NCBI GenBank assembly: GCA_046318595.1 | Contig: JBKCTV010000015.1 | Coordinates: forward strand, 1 to 64,000 | Length of the DNA stretch: 64,000 nt | Direction: 5' to 3' | From: DAITMV01 sp046318595 | Lineage (GTDB): Bacteria > Pseudomonadota > Gammaproteobacteria > Burkholderiales > Burkholderiaceae_B | Shown here: one piece after another, positions 43,960-52,970 of the stretch | Layout: every line of letters starts with the position of its first letter | Numbering within the stretch: the first letter of the stretch is position 1 | Program-made: the position numbers and the translations under genes | The notes under the pieces: model-generated | Told to the model about the DNA's origin: nothing | Databases searched by the model: none | The model's input: the letters and a program-made list of their open reading frames with translations, nothing else

Positions 43960-45125
43960 GCCTGGCTACCCGCGGCGATTTGCGCGAAATATTCCCGGAC
44001 CACGCCGTGATAGCGCTCGTCGTCCAGCAAAAACGCATCGTGTCCATGCGGTGCGTCGATTTCCGCATAACTGACCGAGCAGCGGTTGGACAGCAAGGCG
44101 CGGACGATTTCGCGCGAACGGTCGGGGGCGAACCGCCAGTCGGTGGTGAACGAAATTAGCAGGAACCGCGCCGTAGCGCCGGCCAGCGCCGCCGCCAGAT
44201 CGCCGCCATGATGCCGTGCCGGGTCGAAATAATCCAGGGCCTTGGTGATCAGCAGGTAGGTATTCGCATCGAAATAATCGGCGAACTTGTCGCCTTGATA
44301 ACGCAGGTAGGACTCCACCTCGAAATCGATGCCGAGGTCGTACCCATAAGCGTCGGCTTTCAAGGCGCGGCCAAAGCGCTCGGCCATGTCCGCCCCGGAC
44401 AAATAAGTTATGTGCCCGATCATCCGCGCCACCCGCAGGCCGCGCCGGGGTACGGCGCCATGCGCATAGTAATGCCCGCGATGGAAATCCGGATCGCTGA
44501 CGATCGCTTGTCGCGCCACGTCGTTGAAAGCGATATTTTGCGCCGAGAGCTTCGGGGTGGACGCAATCACCACGCAGTGCCGCACCCGCTCCGGGTAACT
44601 CAGCGACCACTGCAAGGCCTGCATGCCGCCCAGGCTGCCGCCGATCACCGCCGCGAACCGTTCGATCTCCAGCCTATCGGCGAGCAGCGCCTGGGCATTG
44701 ACCCAGTCCTCGACCGTGACGACCGGGAAGTCGGCGCCATACGGCCGGCCGGAGGCTGGATCGATCGATGTCGGACCGGTCGAGCCGAAACACGAGCCGA
44801 GGTTATTTACGCCGATCACGAAAAACCGATCGGTGTCCAAAGGCTTGCCCGGGCCGACCATGTTGTCCCACCAGCCGACCTTCGCCGGATCGTCGGCATA
44901 TACCCCGGCGACATGATGCGAGGCGTTGAGCGCATGGCAAACCAGCACGGCGTTGGAACGCGCGGCGTTTAGCGTGCCATAAGTTTCGACCATGAGCTCG
45001 TAAGACGGCAGCACAACGCCGCATTGCAGGGTCAAGGGCGTATCGAACCGGTATTTTTCGGGTGCGACGACACCCAGACCGGCTGGCTTGAGCGCGGCCA
45101 GGGGGGGGGGATCGGTTGCATCCAT
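43956..45125 (-). CDS. metX: homoserine O-acyltransferase (acetyl/succinyl)
   Basis: This 389-residue alpha/beta hydrolase-fold enzyme activates homoserine for methionine synthesis. It has the nucleophile S164 in GGSLGGMQ, NLGSCFGSTGP and the C-terminal DAPHGHDAFLL with catalytic Asp/His. MetW follows with overlap, as in most Betaproteobacteria. ATG 45125 is chosen. Codons 6-9 contain a run of ten C on the coding strand (45101-45110), a slippage-prone tract right after the start. The frame upstream of 45125 is open for 40 more codons, so a frameshift would not be rescued by an alternative start in that frame. Confidence 0.93.
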   Translation of the reverse strand: MDATDPPPLAALKPAGLGVVAPEKYRFDTPLTLQCGVVLPSYELMVETYGTLNAARSNAVLVCHALNASHHVAGVYADDPAKVGWWDNMVGPGKPLDTDRFFVIGVNNLGSCFGSTGPTSIDPASGRPYGADFPVVTVEDWVNAQALLADRLEIERFAAVIGGSLGGMQALQWSLSYPERVRHCVVIASTPKLSAQNIAFNDVARQAIVSDPDFHRGHYYAHGAVPRRGLRVARMIGHITYLSGADMAERFGRALKADAYGYDLGIDFEVESYLRYQGDKFADYFDANTYLLITKALDYFDPARHHGGDLAAALAGATARFLLISFTTDWRFAPDRSREIVRALLSNRCSVSYAEIDAPHGHDAFLLDDERYHGVVREYFAQIAAGSQA

Positions 45126-45241
45126 CGTGAAACTTACCAGGCTGTTATCCAAAGGTTTATCGCGAAAACGGGTTTGACCGATTATAAGACGAGTAGCCAT
45201 TTCCGGCATCGGCTTTGCAGGGAAGACGGTTCTGCGCTTGA

Positions 45242-45370
45242 ACACCGAATCACCCAGACATCACGACACATCCTTTTAGGACAGAAGATTTCAGTGGTGC
45301 ATACGTAAACGGAACTGCTTATATTACAGGCTCTGTAGATACATCCGAAGGAATCGAGACTCGTAAATGA
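45242..45370 (+). other. short AT-rich open frame, possible gene remnant between metX and ptsI
   Basis: The gap 45126-45399 holds an open frame ending in TGA at 45368-45370. Its last 26 residues, GAYVNGTAYITGSVDTSEG among them, look like real protein but match no family I know. It is more AT-rich than its surroundings and lacks a start codon with a ribosome site. It may be the 3' tail of a lost foreign gene. Nothing else is supportable in this gap. Confidence 0.2.
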
Positions 45371-45399
45371 AGTTTTCGCCACCACGGCAAGAGAAAAAT

Positions 45400-47145
45400 T
45401 TATAAATCAGCCAGCTGCTGCATCGCCGCCGCGATCCGGGCTGGCTCGTACACTTTCATGATTTGCTGCGTCAGCGCGACGACCGGCTCGAGCGAGGTTT
45501 TGAGCAGCTCTTCCTTGACGTCGAGCAACTGCGCTGGATGCATGGAAAAGTTACGCAGTCCCATGCCGAGCAGCAGCCGCGTCAGGCGCACATCCCCCGC
45601 CATTTCGCCACACACGCTGACCGAAATCCCGGCCTGCTGGCCTGCCACGATCGTATCGTGAATGAGCCGTAAAACGGCCGGGTGCAGCGGATCGTACATA
45701 TGCGCCACCTGGGCATCGACCCGATCGATGGCCAGCACATACTGAATGAGATCGTTGGTGCCGATCGACAGAAAGTCGAGTTTGCTGGTGAACATCGGCA
45801 GGCACAGCGCGGCAGCAGGCACTTCGATCATGCCCCCGACCGGCACTTTGGTTTTGAGATGTATCCCGCGCTGTTCAAGCTGCTCGCGCGCCAGCTCGAT
45901 GTGAGTCAGGGATGCTTCGATTTCGCGCAAGTTGGACAACATCGGCAACAGGATTTGCACCGGCCCTTCCTCGGACGCCCGAAGAATGGCCCGCAGTTGC
46001 GTCAAAAAAATATTCGGTTCGGCTAGACAGAAGCGAATCGACCGCAAACCGAGCGGGGTATTGGTCGAATCGGGCGGAGCGGCATGGCTGGCATCGGTCT
46101 GCAAGGTTTTGTCGGCACCCAGATCGAGCGTGCGAACGGTCACCGGTTTGCCCTTCATCGAGCGGATGACGCTACGGTAAGCCTCGTACTGTTCGTCTTC
46201 GGACGGCCAGTCTGGCCGATTCATGAATAAAAACTCCGAGCGAAACAGCCCGATGCCGTCGGCGCCACATTCGTTGACTTTGGCTGTGTCGTCCGGCAGC
46301 TCGATATTGCCCATGAGGTAGACACGTTCGCCACAAGCGGTCATGGCGGGCGTGTCGCGCAGGCGTTTGAGCCGCTGCCGGGACAGATACAGCGCGCCCT
46401 GCTTGCGGCGGTACTCATCGATCACCAGATCGTCGGGCTCGACGTAGATTACGCCGGCCTTGCCATCGACGACGAGCATTTCGCCGCCGCAAATCATTTG
46501 GCTGCCTTGCGGCACGCCGACCACGGCCGGAATATTCAGGCTGCGCGCCACGATGGCGGTGTGCGAGGTGGTACCGCCGACGTCGGTCACGAACGCCGCG
46601 ACTGGGCGGCCCTTGAGCTGCATCATGTCGGCTGGCGAGATGTCGTGCGCCACGATCAGCCAGGCTTCGCCGTTGGCATCGACGGCATCGGGCAGCGGAC
46701 AGAAATTGCCCTGCAGGTTTTTCATGATGCGCTCGACGACCTGGCGGACGTCGATATTGCGATCGCGGATGTATTCGTCTTCGATGTTTTCGAACTGACT
46801 TTGCAGCTTGTCCAGCTGCTGAACCAGCGCCCATTCGGCGTTGATCTTTTTCTCGGCGATCAAGGCTTTGGGCTTTTCCGCCAAGGCGGGGTCCTGCAGA
46901 ATCAGACTGTGCACATGCAGCAAAGCGTCGAACTCCGGCGGAGCGTCGGCTGGCAGGTCGGCGCGCAATGTATCGAACTCGCTCAATACATCACGGACTG
47001 CACCCATGAAACGGTTTTGCTCGGCCTCGACCGACGCTTCGCTGAGCGTGACACGCGGAATTTTTCGCATGGCGCTGTCCCAGACCAAGGCTCGGCCTAT
47101 AGCAATGCCACGCGATACGGGAATTCCATGCAGGGACAGCGTCAT
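45400..47145 (-). CDS. ptsI: phosphoenolpyruvate-protein phosphotransferase (enzyme I)
   Basis: This 581-residue enzyme passes phosphate from PEP to HPr. It has active His195 in GGTTSHTAIVARSL, the PEP-binding region (GLFRSEFLFMNR) and the C-terminal catalytic Cys in VSVCGEMAGD. Together with the adjacent HPr and EIIA and with no sugar permease nearby, it probably forms a regulatory phosphorelay typical of Betaproteobacteria. ptsI follows ptsH after 11 bases. Confidence 0.95.
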   Translation of the reverse strand: MTLSLHGIPVSRGIAIGRALVWDSAMRKIPRVTLSEASVEAEQNRFMGAVRDVLSEFDTLRADLPADAPPEFDALLHVHSLILQDPALAEKPKALIAEKKINAEWALVQQLDKLQSQFENIEDEYIRDRNIDVRQVVERIMKNLQGNFCPLPDAVDANGEAWLIVAHDISPADMMQLKGRPVAAFVTDVGGTTSHTAIVARSLNIPAVVGVPQGSQMICGGEMLVVDGKAGVIYVEPDDLVIDEYRRKQGALYLSRQRLKRLRDTPAMTACGERVYLMGNIELPDDTAKVNECGADGIGLFRSEFLFMNRPDWPSEDEQYEAYRSVIRSMKGKPVTVRTLDLGADKTLQTDASHAAPPDSTNTPLGLRSIRFCLAEPNIFLTQLRAILRASEEGPVQILLPMLSNLREIEASLTHIELAREQLEQRGIHLKTKVPVGGMIEVPAAALCLPMFTSKLDFLSIGTNDLIQYVLAIDRVDAQVAHMYDPLHPAVLRLIHDTIVAGQQAGISVSVCGEMAGDVRLTRLLLGMGLRNFSMHPAQLLDVKEELLKTSLEPVVALTQQIMKVYEPARIAAAMQQLADL

Positions 47146-47156
47146 GCGGTTTTCAC

Positions 47157-47426
47157 TTATTCGCCTTCGCCGAACTTGTTCTCGATCAGCTCGATCAACG
47201 CGGCCAAGGCCTGATCGGCATCCTCGCCGGTAGCCTGTAGCATGACTTCGGTGCCCTTGCCGGCCGCCAGCATCATGACGCCCATGATGCTTTTAGCGTT
47301 GACTTTGCGCAGGCCGCGCGCAATCCAGATTTCGCTTTGAAAGCGACCTGCGGTCTGCGTCAGTTTGGCGGAGGCACGGGCGTGCAAACCCAATTTATTG
47401 CTGATGGTGATCCCTTGTTGAAGCAT
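47157..47426 (-). CDS. ptsH: phosphocarrier protein HPr
   Basis: The protein has 89 residues. The phospho-acceptor is His15 (GLHARASAKLTQ), and the region AKSIMGVMML carries the conserved Ser46 used by HPr kinase in Betaproteobacteria. ATG 47426 is chosen over the frame opening at 47498. It overlaps the upstream EIIA gene by 32 bases. Confidence 0.94.
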   Translation of the reverse strand: MLQQGITISNKLGLHARASAKLTQTAGRFQSEIWIARGLRKVNAKSIMGVMMLAAGKGTEVMLQATGEDADQALAALIELIENKFGEGE

Positions 47427-47862
47427 TCTGTTCCGCCGCGTTAAGTTTTTGTCGTTGAGGAGGTGCTCCTCCAGTGCTAACGATTCCATTTCTGCCACCC
47501 ATCACGATTTTCTCACCAAGAGACTGCAACGATTGATGCCGGTACGTCAATGTGCGCAGCAACATCGGTACGTTACAGCCGGATACGACGAGCGTCTTCA
47601 CCTGATCGGATTCACTCACGATCTGTACGACTGCGTTCGAGGGCGTCGCCCCAAATAAATCGGTCAAAAAAACCAGACCGTCGGCGCAATCCCCGAGCGT
47701 TTGCACGCTCGACAGAATGCGACCGCGTAACTGCTCGGCCGGTTCGTCGGGCAACACATCCAGGGCCAACAGAGATGTCGGCCGAGTGCCCAGAATATGG
47801 GACACACAGTCGAGCATCGCCGAGGCAAGCGGTGCATGACCGACGAGCACGATGCCGATCAT
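47395..47862 (-). CDS. PTS system EIIA component, mannose/fructose (ManX) type
   Basis: This 155-residue protein has the phospho-acceptor His9 in GIVLVGHAPLA, LFLTDLFGATPSN-type sequence (VFLTDLFGATPSNAV) and VVSGCNVPMLLR. The C-terminal 25 residues form a polar tail that is encoded in the overlap with ptsH. It likely controls other processes through its phosphorylation state because no EIIB/C/D is next to it. Its ATG overlaps the gshB stop by four bases. Confidence 0.93.
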   Translation of the reverse strand: MIGIVLVGHAPLASAMLDCVSHILGTRPTSLLALDVLPDEPAEQLRGRILSSVQTLGDCADGLVFLTDLFGATPSNAVVQIVSESDQVKTLVVSGCNVPMLLRTLTYRHQSLQSLGEKIVMGGRNGIVSTGGAPPQRQKLNAAEQNASTRDHHQQ

Positions 47863-48836
47863 GTCGTTGCCGCCTCGACGGCCCGCATGAACTGCCCGGC
47901 GACGTCAAAGCCGGTCTGCTCCATAATTTCACGAAAACATGTCGGGCTCGTGACATTAACCTCGGTCAGATGCGATCCAATGATGTCGAGGCCAACCAGC
48001 AACAAACCGCGGCGCCACAGCTCGGGGGCCAGACGCTCGGCGATCCGCTGGTCGCCAGCGGACAATGGCTGCGCCCGGCCGGTGCCGCCAGCGGCGAGAT
48101 TGCCGCGATGCTCGCCGTTCTTGGGAATGCGCGCCAGCGCATATGGCACAACCTGGCCAGCGATCAGCAGGACGCGTTTATCGCCCTCGACGATTTCCGG
48201 GATATAGCGTTGCACCATGGCGCTACGCCGTCCGTACTGGGTCAGGGTTTCGAGAATGACGCCAGCGTTGGGATCGGCGCGCTGCAAACGGAAAATCGAA
48301 TGCCCGCCCATGCCGTCGAGCGGCTTGGCGATGGCGTCGGGGTGTTCGTCCAGAAATGCCCGTAACTGCGCTGGGTCGCGGCTGACGATGGTCGGAACGA
48401 TGAACTCGGCGAACTGCGCGATGCTGAACTTTTCGTTGTGATCACGGATCGCCGCGGGCGCATTGAAGACGCGTGCACCCTCGCGGCAGGCCTGTTCGAG
48501 CAGCCAGGTGGCCGCGATGAACTCGGCGTCGAATGGCGGATCCTTGCGCATGACGACGGCATCGAGCGCCGCTAGCGGGACGGTCTGCCGCTCGACGACG
48601 GTCCACCATGGGGCGGCGCCACGCTCGACCCGCAGCCACTGCACCCGGGCCTCGACACCATGGCCACTGCGCCATGCCAACCCACCATCCTCGATCGCGC
48701 CAACCTGCCAGCCGCGGGCCTGGGCTGCTTCCATCATGGCGATGGTCGAGTCTTTTTTGACAGCGAGAGTCGCCAGCGGATCGACAATAAACGCGATGCG
48801 CTGGACCGTGGCGGTGGGTGCGTTAAACGCTATCAT
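47859..48836 (-). CDS. gshB: glutathione synthetase
   Basis: This 325-residue ATP-grasp enzyme joins gamma-glutamylcysteine and glycine. It has FIVDPLATLAVKKDST, VVMRKDPPFDAEFI, AKPLDGMGGHSIF, VQRYIPEIVEGDKRVLLI and NVTSPTCFREI. It overlaps both gshA (ATGA) and the EIIA gene, forming one operon with the PTS genes. Confidence 0.95.
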   Translation of the reverse strand: MIAFNAPTATVQRIAFIVDPLATLAVKKDSTIAMMEAAQARGWQVGAIEDGGLAWRSGHGVEARVQWLRVERGAAPWWTVVERQTVPLAALDAVVMRKDPPFDAEFIAATWLLEQACREGARVFNAPAAIRDHNEKFSIAQFAEFIVPTIVSRDPAQLRAFLDEHPDAIAKPLDGMGGHSIFRLQRADPNAGVILETLTQYGRRSAMVQRYIPEIVEGDKRVLLIAGQVVPYALARIPKNGEHRGNLAAGGTGRAQPLSAGDQRIAERLAPELWRRGLLLVGLDIIGSHLTEVNVTSPTCFREIMEQTGFDVAGQFMRAVEAATT

Positions 48837-50134
48837 GCGGCGTCCGCCGTCAAACCGACCGGCAAGGTCGCCTCGAGCTCGCGGGCGGCGGCGAGCGCCG
48901 CAAGGCGGCCCACCACGCCATAGGCATAAAAACGATTGGGTGGCGCATCAGGTCGATCGCTGCAGTCCGGCGTGTTGCACGGCAGGCCAAACGCCAGCGG
49001 CACGAAAGCCATGCCGGGCGCGTTCAAGTTCTCGTCGCGGGCGCGCTGCTGATTGACGCGATAAAAACCGCCGACGACGTAGCGGTCGATCATATACACC
49101 ACCGGCTCGGCAACTGCCCCCTCGACGCTTTCGAAGGTATGCACGCCTTCCTGCAAAATGACGTCGCTGACCTGCAGACCTTCCTTGACGACCGACATTT
49201 TGTTGCGCTGCTTGCGATTCAGGCCGATAACCTCCTCGGGACTTTTCACGGTCATGATGCCCATGCCATAGGTGCCGGCGTCGGCCTTGACGACGACGTA
49301 CGGCGTGTCGGTGATGCCGTATTCGGTGTATTTGGCGCGGATACTACTCAGCAGCTTATCGACTGCGGCGGCCAGTTCGTCCTCGCCGACGCGCTCATGA
49401 AAATTGATACCGGCGCGCTGGTCGAAATGCGCGTTGATCAGCCAGGGGTCGATACCCATCATGGCGGCGAACTCGTTGGCCACATGGTCGTAAGCCGCGA
49501 AATGCTGCGACTTTTTCCGGGTGGCCCAGCCTGCGTGCAGTGGCGGGAGCACGATCTGGTTTTCGATGCCTTGCAAAATCGGCGGTACGCCGGCTGACAG
49601 GTCGTTGTTCAACAGAATCGCGCATGGCGCGAAACCCTCCAGGCCCAGCCGGTTGCCGCTGCGCAGCAAAGGTTCGAGAACCAGGCTGTGGCCGTCGGGC
49701 AGGTCGATCGTTGTCGGCTCGCGAATGTCGTCGGACAAGCTTCCCAGGCGTACCACCAGGCCGGTTTGACGCAAGATCTGGCAAAGCCGGACGACGTTGC
49801 TCAGGTAAGCGATATTGCGCGTGTGCCGCTCGGGAATCAGTAGCAAGCCTTGCGCGTCGGGACAGATTTTTTCGATGGCAGACATCGCCGCTTGCACAGC
49901 CAGCGGCACCATATCCAACGACAGGTTATTGAAGCCCCCTGGAAACAGGTTGGTGTCGACCGGCGCCAGTTTGAAATTTGCGTTGCGCAGGTCGACCGAA
50001 CTGTAGAACGGCGGCGTGTGATCCTGCCACTGCAAACGGAACCACCGTTCGATCTTCGTGCTGGCATGGAGCATTGCCTGTTCGATCTGCGACAGCGGGC
50101 CGGTCAGGGCGGTAATCAGATGGGGAACGGCCAT
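48833..50134 (-). CDS. gshA: glutamate-cysteine ligase (proteobacterial GshA)
   Basis: This 433-residue enzyme is of the group found with gshB in Burkholderiales. It starts MAVPHLITALTGPLSQIEQAML, with the substrate part FYSSVDLRNANFKLAPVDTNLFPGGFNNLS, then KADAGTYGMGIMTV and VVYMIDRYVVGGFYRVN. It makes gamma-glutamylcysteine. ATG 50134 is chosen; a GTG at 50161 is in frame and would add nine residues. The gene is divergent from the AT-rich coiled-coil gene. Confidence 0.93.
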   Translation of the reverse strand: MAVPHLITALTGPLSQIEQAMLHASTKIERWFRLQWQDHTPPFYSSVDLRNANFKLAPVDTNLFPGGFNNLSLDMVPLAVQAAMSAIEKICPDAQGLLLIPERHTRNIAYLSNVVRLCQILRQTGLVVRLGSLSDDIREPTTIDLPDGHSLVLEPLLRSGNRLGLEGFAPCAILLNNDLSAGVPPILQGIENQIVLPPLHAGWATRKKSQHFAAYDHVANEFAAMMGIDPWLINAHFDQRAGINFHERVGEDELAAAVDKLLSSIRAKYTEYGITDTPYVVVKADAGTYGMGIMTVKSPEEVIGLNRKQRNKMSVVKEGLQVSDVILQEGVHTFESVEGAVAEPVVYMIDRYVVGGFYRVNQQRARDENLNAPGMAFVPLAFGLPCNTPDCSDRPDAPPNRFYAYGVVGRLAALAAARELEATLPVGLTADAA

Positions 50135-50228
50135 GGCGTCTACGAAAGCTGCAATTCCCACAGTTTAACGTTCATTCGGTATTGCGGTCGAGTGCGGGGC
50201 ATTGAGGGCTGCAGCAACGATCGAAGCC

Positions 50229-52544
50229 ATGATGGCTAACGAAATCGTGAAGCGTTTGACGATGATTGATCAATTTGGAACTAATTTTTCGAAAAATGCA
50301 CTCAGAGAGCATGGCCCACATAAACATAAGGCAAATGACGTGTTTAAAATTTATGGTGAAGCAAACCGCGTTTCGCATTTTTCTCCAAATCATGAATCAA
50401 CTGCAATAGTGACGCCTGAAGAAACGCTTGCGCTTGCCAACCAGGCTGAGAATTTAATGGATCGATTAAAAGAAAACGTTTCTGTCCTGGATGAGTTGAC
50501 GGCAGAAAAAGAGCGCTGCATCAGCGCGCTGAATCAAACCAAAAATCAGATTGGAACGTTAGAAAAAAAACTGATTCAGATGGATCAAAAAATTATCACC
50601 GAAGCGAAAGAGTTTGCAAAAAAAGAAGACGAAACCTCATTAGAAATCAACAAGACCAACAAAATTCTTCAAGAAAAAATAGCGAAAAAAGATCGGGCCT
50701 TACAGTTTAATACTTCTCAAGGCGAAAAACTTGCTAAAACGAGAAAAAATCTCGAAACTCAAATTTTCGAAGAGGGTTTGAAAAAGCAAACCGCGCTGAA
50801 CAAGCAAGCAACGTTGGAAAAAAAGCAGGTTTTTTGGAGAGACGCCGAATCTTCTATTACTTCCTTGGGTTCACGGTTGTTTAAAAAAAATCTTATCAAA
50901 CATTATTTCGAAGCACCTTTAAGAAAACAAGGGAAAGTTGCTTTTTATGAGTTTTTTAAAGGCAGGCATGGTGAAAAAGAGGTTTCAGAAATGCTGGTTA
51001 AGCAACTGAAAATCTTTCTTCAGAAAAAAGCGTTTGCCCCAAAAAACGCCGTGACGCTTCAAAAGGAGTTTCAGACTGCTTTGCAAAACTATCTCGAAAA
51101 AGCAGAAAAAGAATTTATCGATAATTTGTCTATTTCCGAAAGAAAAAAATATACGGCCAAACATAGCGATCGCTGCGGCAACATGATTATTGAGGGCGCC
51201 ATATTTGCTACACTTTGCAGCTTCGCATTAATCGCTGCAACACACCATAATAATCCAGAACTTGCGGAGAGTATATACAAGCTCCTGAATAATTTTGTGG
51301 ACACGTCCTTTGCTCTTAGTCCTTTTATTGGACTTCTTATTCCAGTCATCATGATGCTATATGCCCATAGAAGCGTCAATGTTTCGGTCGACATAATGAC
51401 TCATAAAACAAGCCGGGAAATTACCAAAAAGTTTTTACGCGAAAACGATTTTTCCAATCTTTTTAAAGAGTGTACCAAACACGACAATACACTTGTTCAG
51501 CAGCTCAACGACGAGCCCGACACTAGTTTTCCAGAAGCTTTCAAATCAGCCGTAAAAAGTATTTCCAATTCTTTCGTGCATTCAATTAAGCTCAGTGAAA
51601 TGAATCTTGTAGATCTGCAGAAAAAGATAGGCGGACTGGAATCCAATCTCAAGGCGATGCCGGTAAACTCGCCGCTGAATGATCAAATGGCGGAACTGCT
51701 TAGTGAAATCGATACGCACGATAAAGCACTTAAAAAATTAATGCGTCAGTATGAGCATGCGACGAAAGCGCGCCGCAGCATCGTAGATAACCCGGCAACC
51801 GAAAACACTCGAACTGATATCAATTCTGAATTGCGAGCAGCATACGAACGACAACGGCAACTACAAAACGACGTGGATGCGGCAGAGGCAAAGGTGGATG
51901 TTTTGTCCGAGCATCAGCAAAATTTATTTAATGAGCTGCGACCTTTGTTGCAAGGCGTTCATAAGGCCTTCGAGCAGGCTCGCGATGTGTCGACGACCTA
52001 TCGAATCGAAAAACACGCGCATCATCGATTGCTCGAGCGCCATGTTGGCATTCTGCCGGACGAGTTGGGCCATAGAATCACCGATGGCCGCTTTGTCAAT
52101 AATGCGAGTCGACTGGTCTGTGCCCCCGCTTACGGACAGGCTTCTTCATATTCGACGGTTGCCCATGCAGTGAACGCCTTGTATGAGATCATGGAAGTGG
52201 TGGACCATTTAGCGGTTGAATTGACATTGTCGAGCACGCTCAAAATTTTAGTCGACCATGAGCGAACCATGGGCCACATTGTATCGTCTGGCACGGCCGC
52301 GCATTCGAGCGCGGGGACGAATGCCAATCTGAGCGAAGTCGAGCTCAGTTGGCGCAAAGACCGCTGGGTGATTCAGCACGTTCAATTGCGAGACGCCGGT
52401 TCGAGCAGCCGCGCCGCCATGCCGATTTATCGTATATCGGACGCCAGAAAGTCTCGGGTTGAATTCGACGAAGAGCCTACTGCAGGCGCCGTCCAGCCAC
52501 CGCCCAGCGTCCGAAGCAGGTTGAGGCTAGCCACGAGCAGTTGA
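50229..52544 (+). CDS. AT-rich gene for a coiled-coil protein with a transmembrane hairpin
   Basis: The protein has 771 residues of unknown family. It has a basic N-terminus, a long coiled coil (about 65-200; Lys/Glu/Gln-rich), two hydrophobic segments (about 319-338 and 359-379) separated by a polar loop, and a second coiled-coil region (about 470-600). This layout (coiled coil, membrane hairpin, coiled coil) resembles hydrophobic type III secretion translocators or dynamin-like membrane proteins, but I see no GTPase motif and no family match. The 5' two thirds are AT-rich, while the last third approaches the GC level of the neighbours. The last 17 codons are antisense to an outer-membrane channel remnant, so its natural C-terminus may be lost. 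ATG 50229 or 50232 is the start. Confidence 0.65.
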   Translation: MMANEIVKRLTMIDQFGTNFSKNALREHGPHKHKANDVFKIYGEANRVSHFSPNHESTAIVTPEETLALANQAENLMDRLKENVSVLDELTAEKERCISALNQTKNQIGTLEKKLIQMDQKIITEAKEFAKKEDETSLEINKTNKILQEKIAKKDRALQFNTSQGEKLAKTRKNLETQIFEEGLKKQTALNKQATLEKKQVFWRDAESSITSLGSRLFKKNLIKHYFEAPLRKQGKVAFYEFFKGRHGEKEVSEMLVKQLKIFLQKKAFAPKNAVTLQKEFQTALQNYLEKAEKEFIDNLSISERKKYTAKHSDRCGNMIIEGAIFATLCSFALIAATHHNNPELAESIYKLLNNFVDTSFALSPFIGLLIPVIMMLYAHRSVNVSVDIMTHKTSREITKKFLRENDFSNLFKECTKHDNTLVQQLNDEPDTSFPEAFKSAVKSISNSFVHSIKLSEMNLVDLQKKIGGLESNLKAMPVNSPLNDQMAELLSEIDTHDKALKKLMRQYEHATKARRSIVDNPATENTRTDINSELRAAYERQRQLQNDVDAAEAKVDVLSEHQQNLFNELRPLLQGVHKAFEQARDVSTTYRIEKHAHHRLLERHVGILPDELGHRITDGRFVNNASRLVCAPAYGQASSYSTVAHAVNALYEIMEVVDHLAVELTLSSTLKILVDHERTMGHIVSSGTAAHSSAGTNANLSEVELSWRKDRWVIQHVQLRDAGSSSRAAMPIYRISDARKSRVEFDEEPTAGAVQPPPSVRSRLRLATSS

Positions 52545-52708
52545 TACTGTAATTGCAGCGCGGCGATTTCGGCGTCGTTGCGCGTTCTTTGTGCGTCCAG
52601 CCGATCCAGGTAAGCCGAATAGCCGTCCTCATACCGCATCAGGGCGGATCCGTTGCGGTGCGCGACGAGGTAGCGCTGCCTTTGTTCGATCCGTGCGCGG
52701 AGGATGAG
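52427..52708 (-). pseudogene. C-terminal fragment of an RND efflux outer-membrane channel (TolC/OprM type)
   Basis: The minus frame reads ALMRYEDGYSAYLDRLDAQRTRN and then LQLQYQLLVASLNLLRTLGGGW, the near-terminal signature of NodT/OprM-type outer-membrane factors (R-Y-x-x-G-x-x-x-Y-L-x-x-L-D-A-Q-R ... L-G-G-G-W). It is open only back to a stop at 52709-52711; the rest of the gene is missing. The GGGW end overlaps the 3' end of the coiled-coil gene by about 50 bases. Confidence 0.6.
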
Positions 52709-52962
52709 CTATCGGACATCCCCGACGCTCCGCTCGATGCACTGCGGCGTTTCCTGCAGCGCATTTTTACGGCGCTGGACAGCGACGCCAAGATTGCGGA
52801 AGTGCTGACGATTCTTTTTTTTGCGGCTGGCTTGAGTGCCATCGACTGCGGTACGTTTTGTATACGCAGAAGCCTGGCACGCCGCTTGCTGAGCTGGAGC
52901 AGGTCTTACTACGGCTGAGCCAAGCTCACCTGGCAGGTCTTTCTCCCCCTATCTCTTCATGA
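52676..52962 (+). pseudogene. C-terminal fragment of a TetR/AcrR-type repressor, frameshifted
   Basis: The plus frame reads LPLFDPCAEDELSDIPDAPLDALRRFLQRIFTALDSDAKIAEVLTILF, like the ligand-binding domain of AcrR/TtgR repressors (L-x-x-L-R ... D-x-x-x-x-x-V-x-x-I-L). After ILF the frame drifts, and AcrR-like sequence resumes in another frame (TPLAELEQVLLRLSQAHLAGL, stop at 52960-52962). The HTH half is missing. With the channel fragment it marks a destroyed efflux operon. Confidence 0.5.
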
Positions 52963-52970
52963 GGAACATA

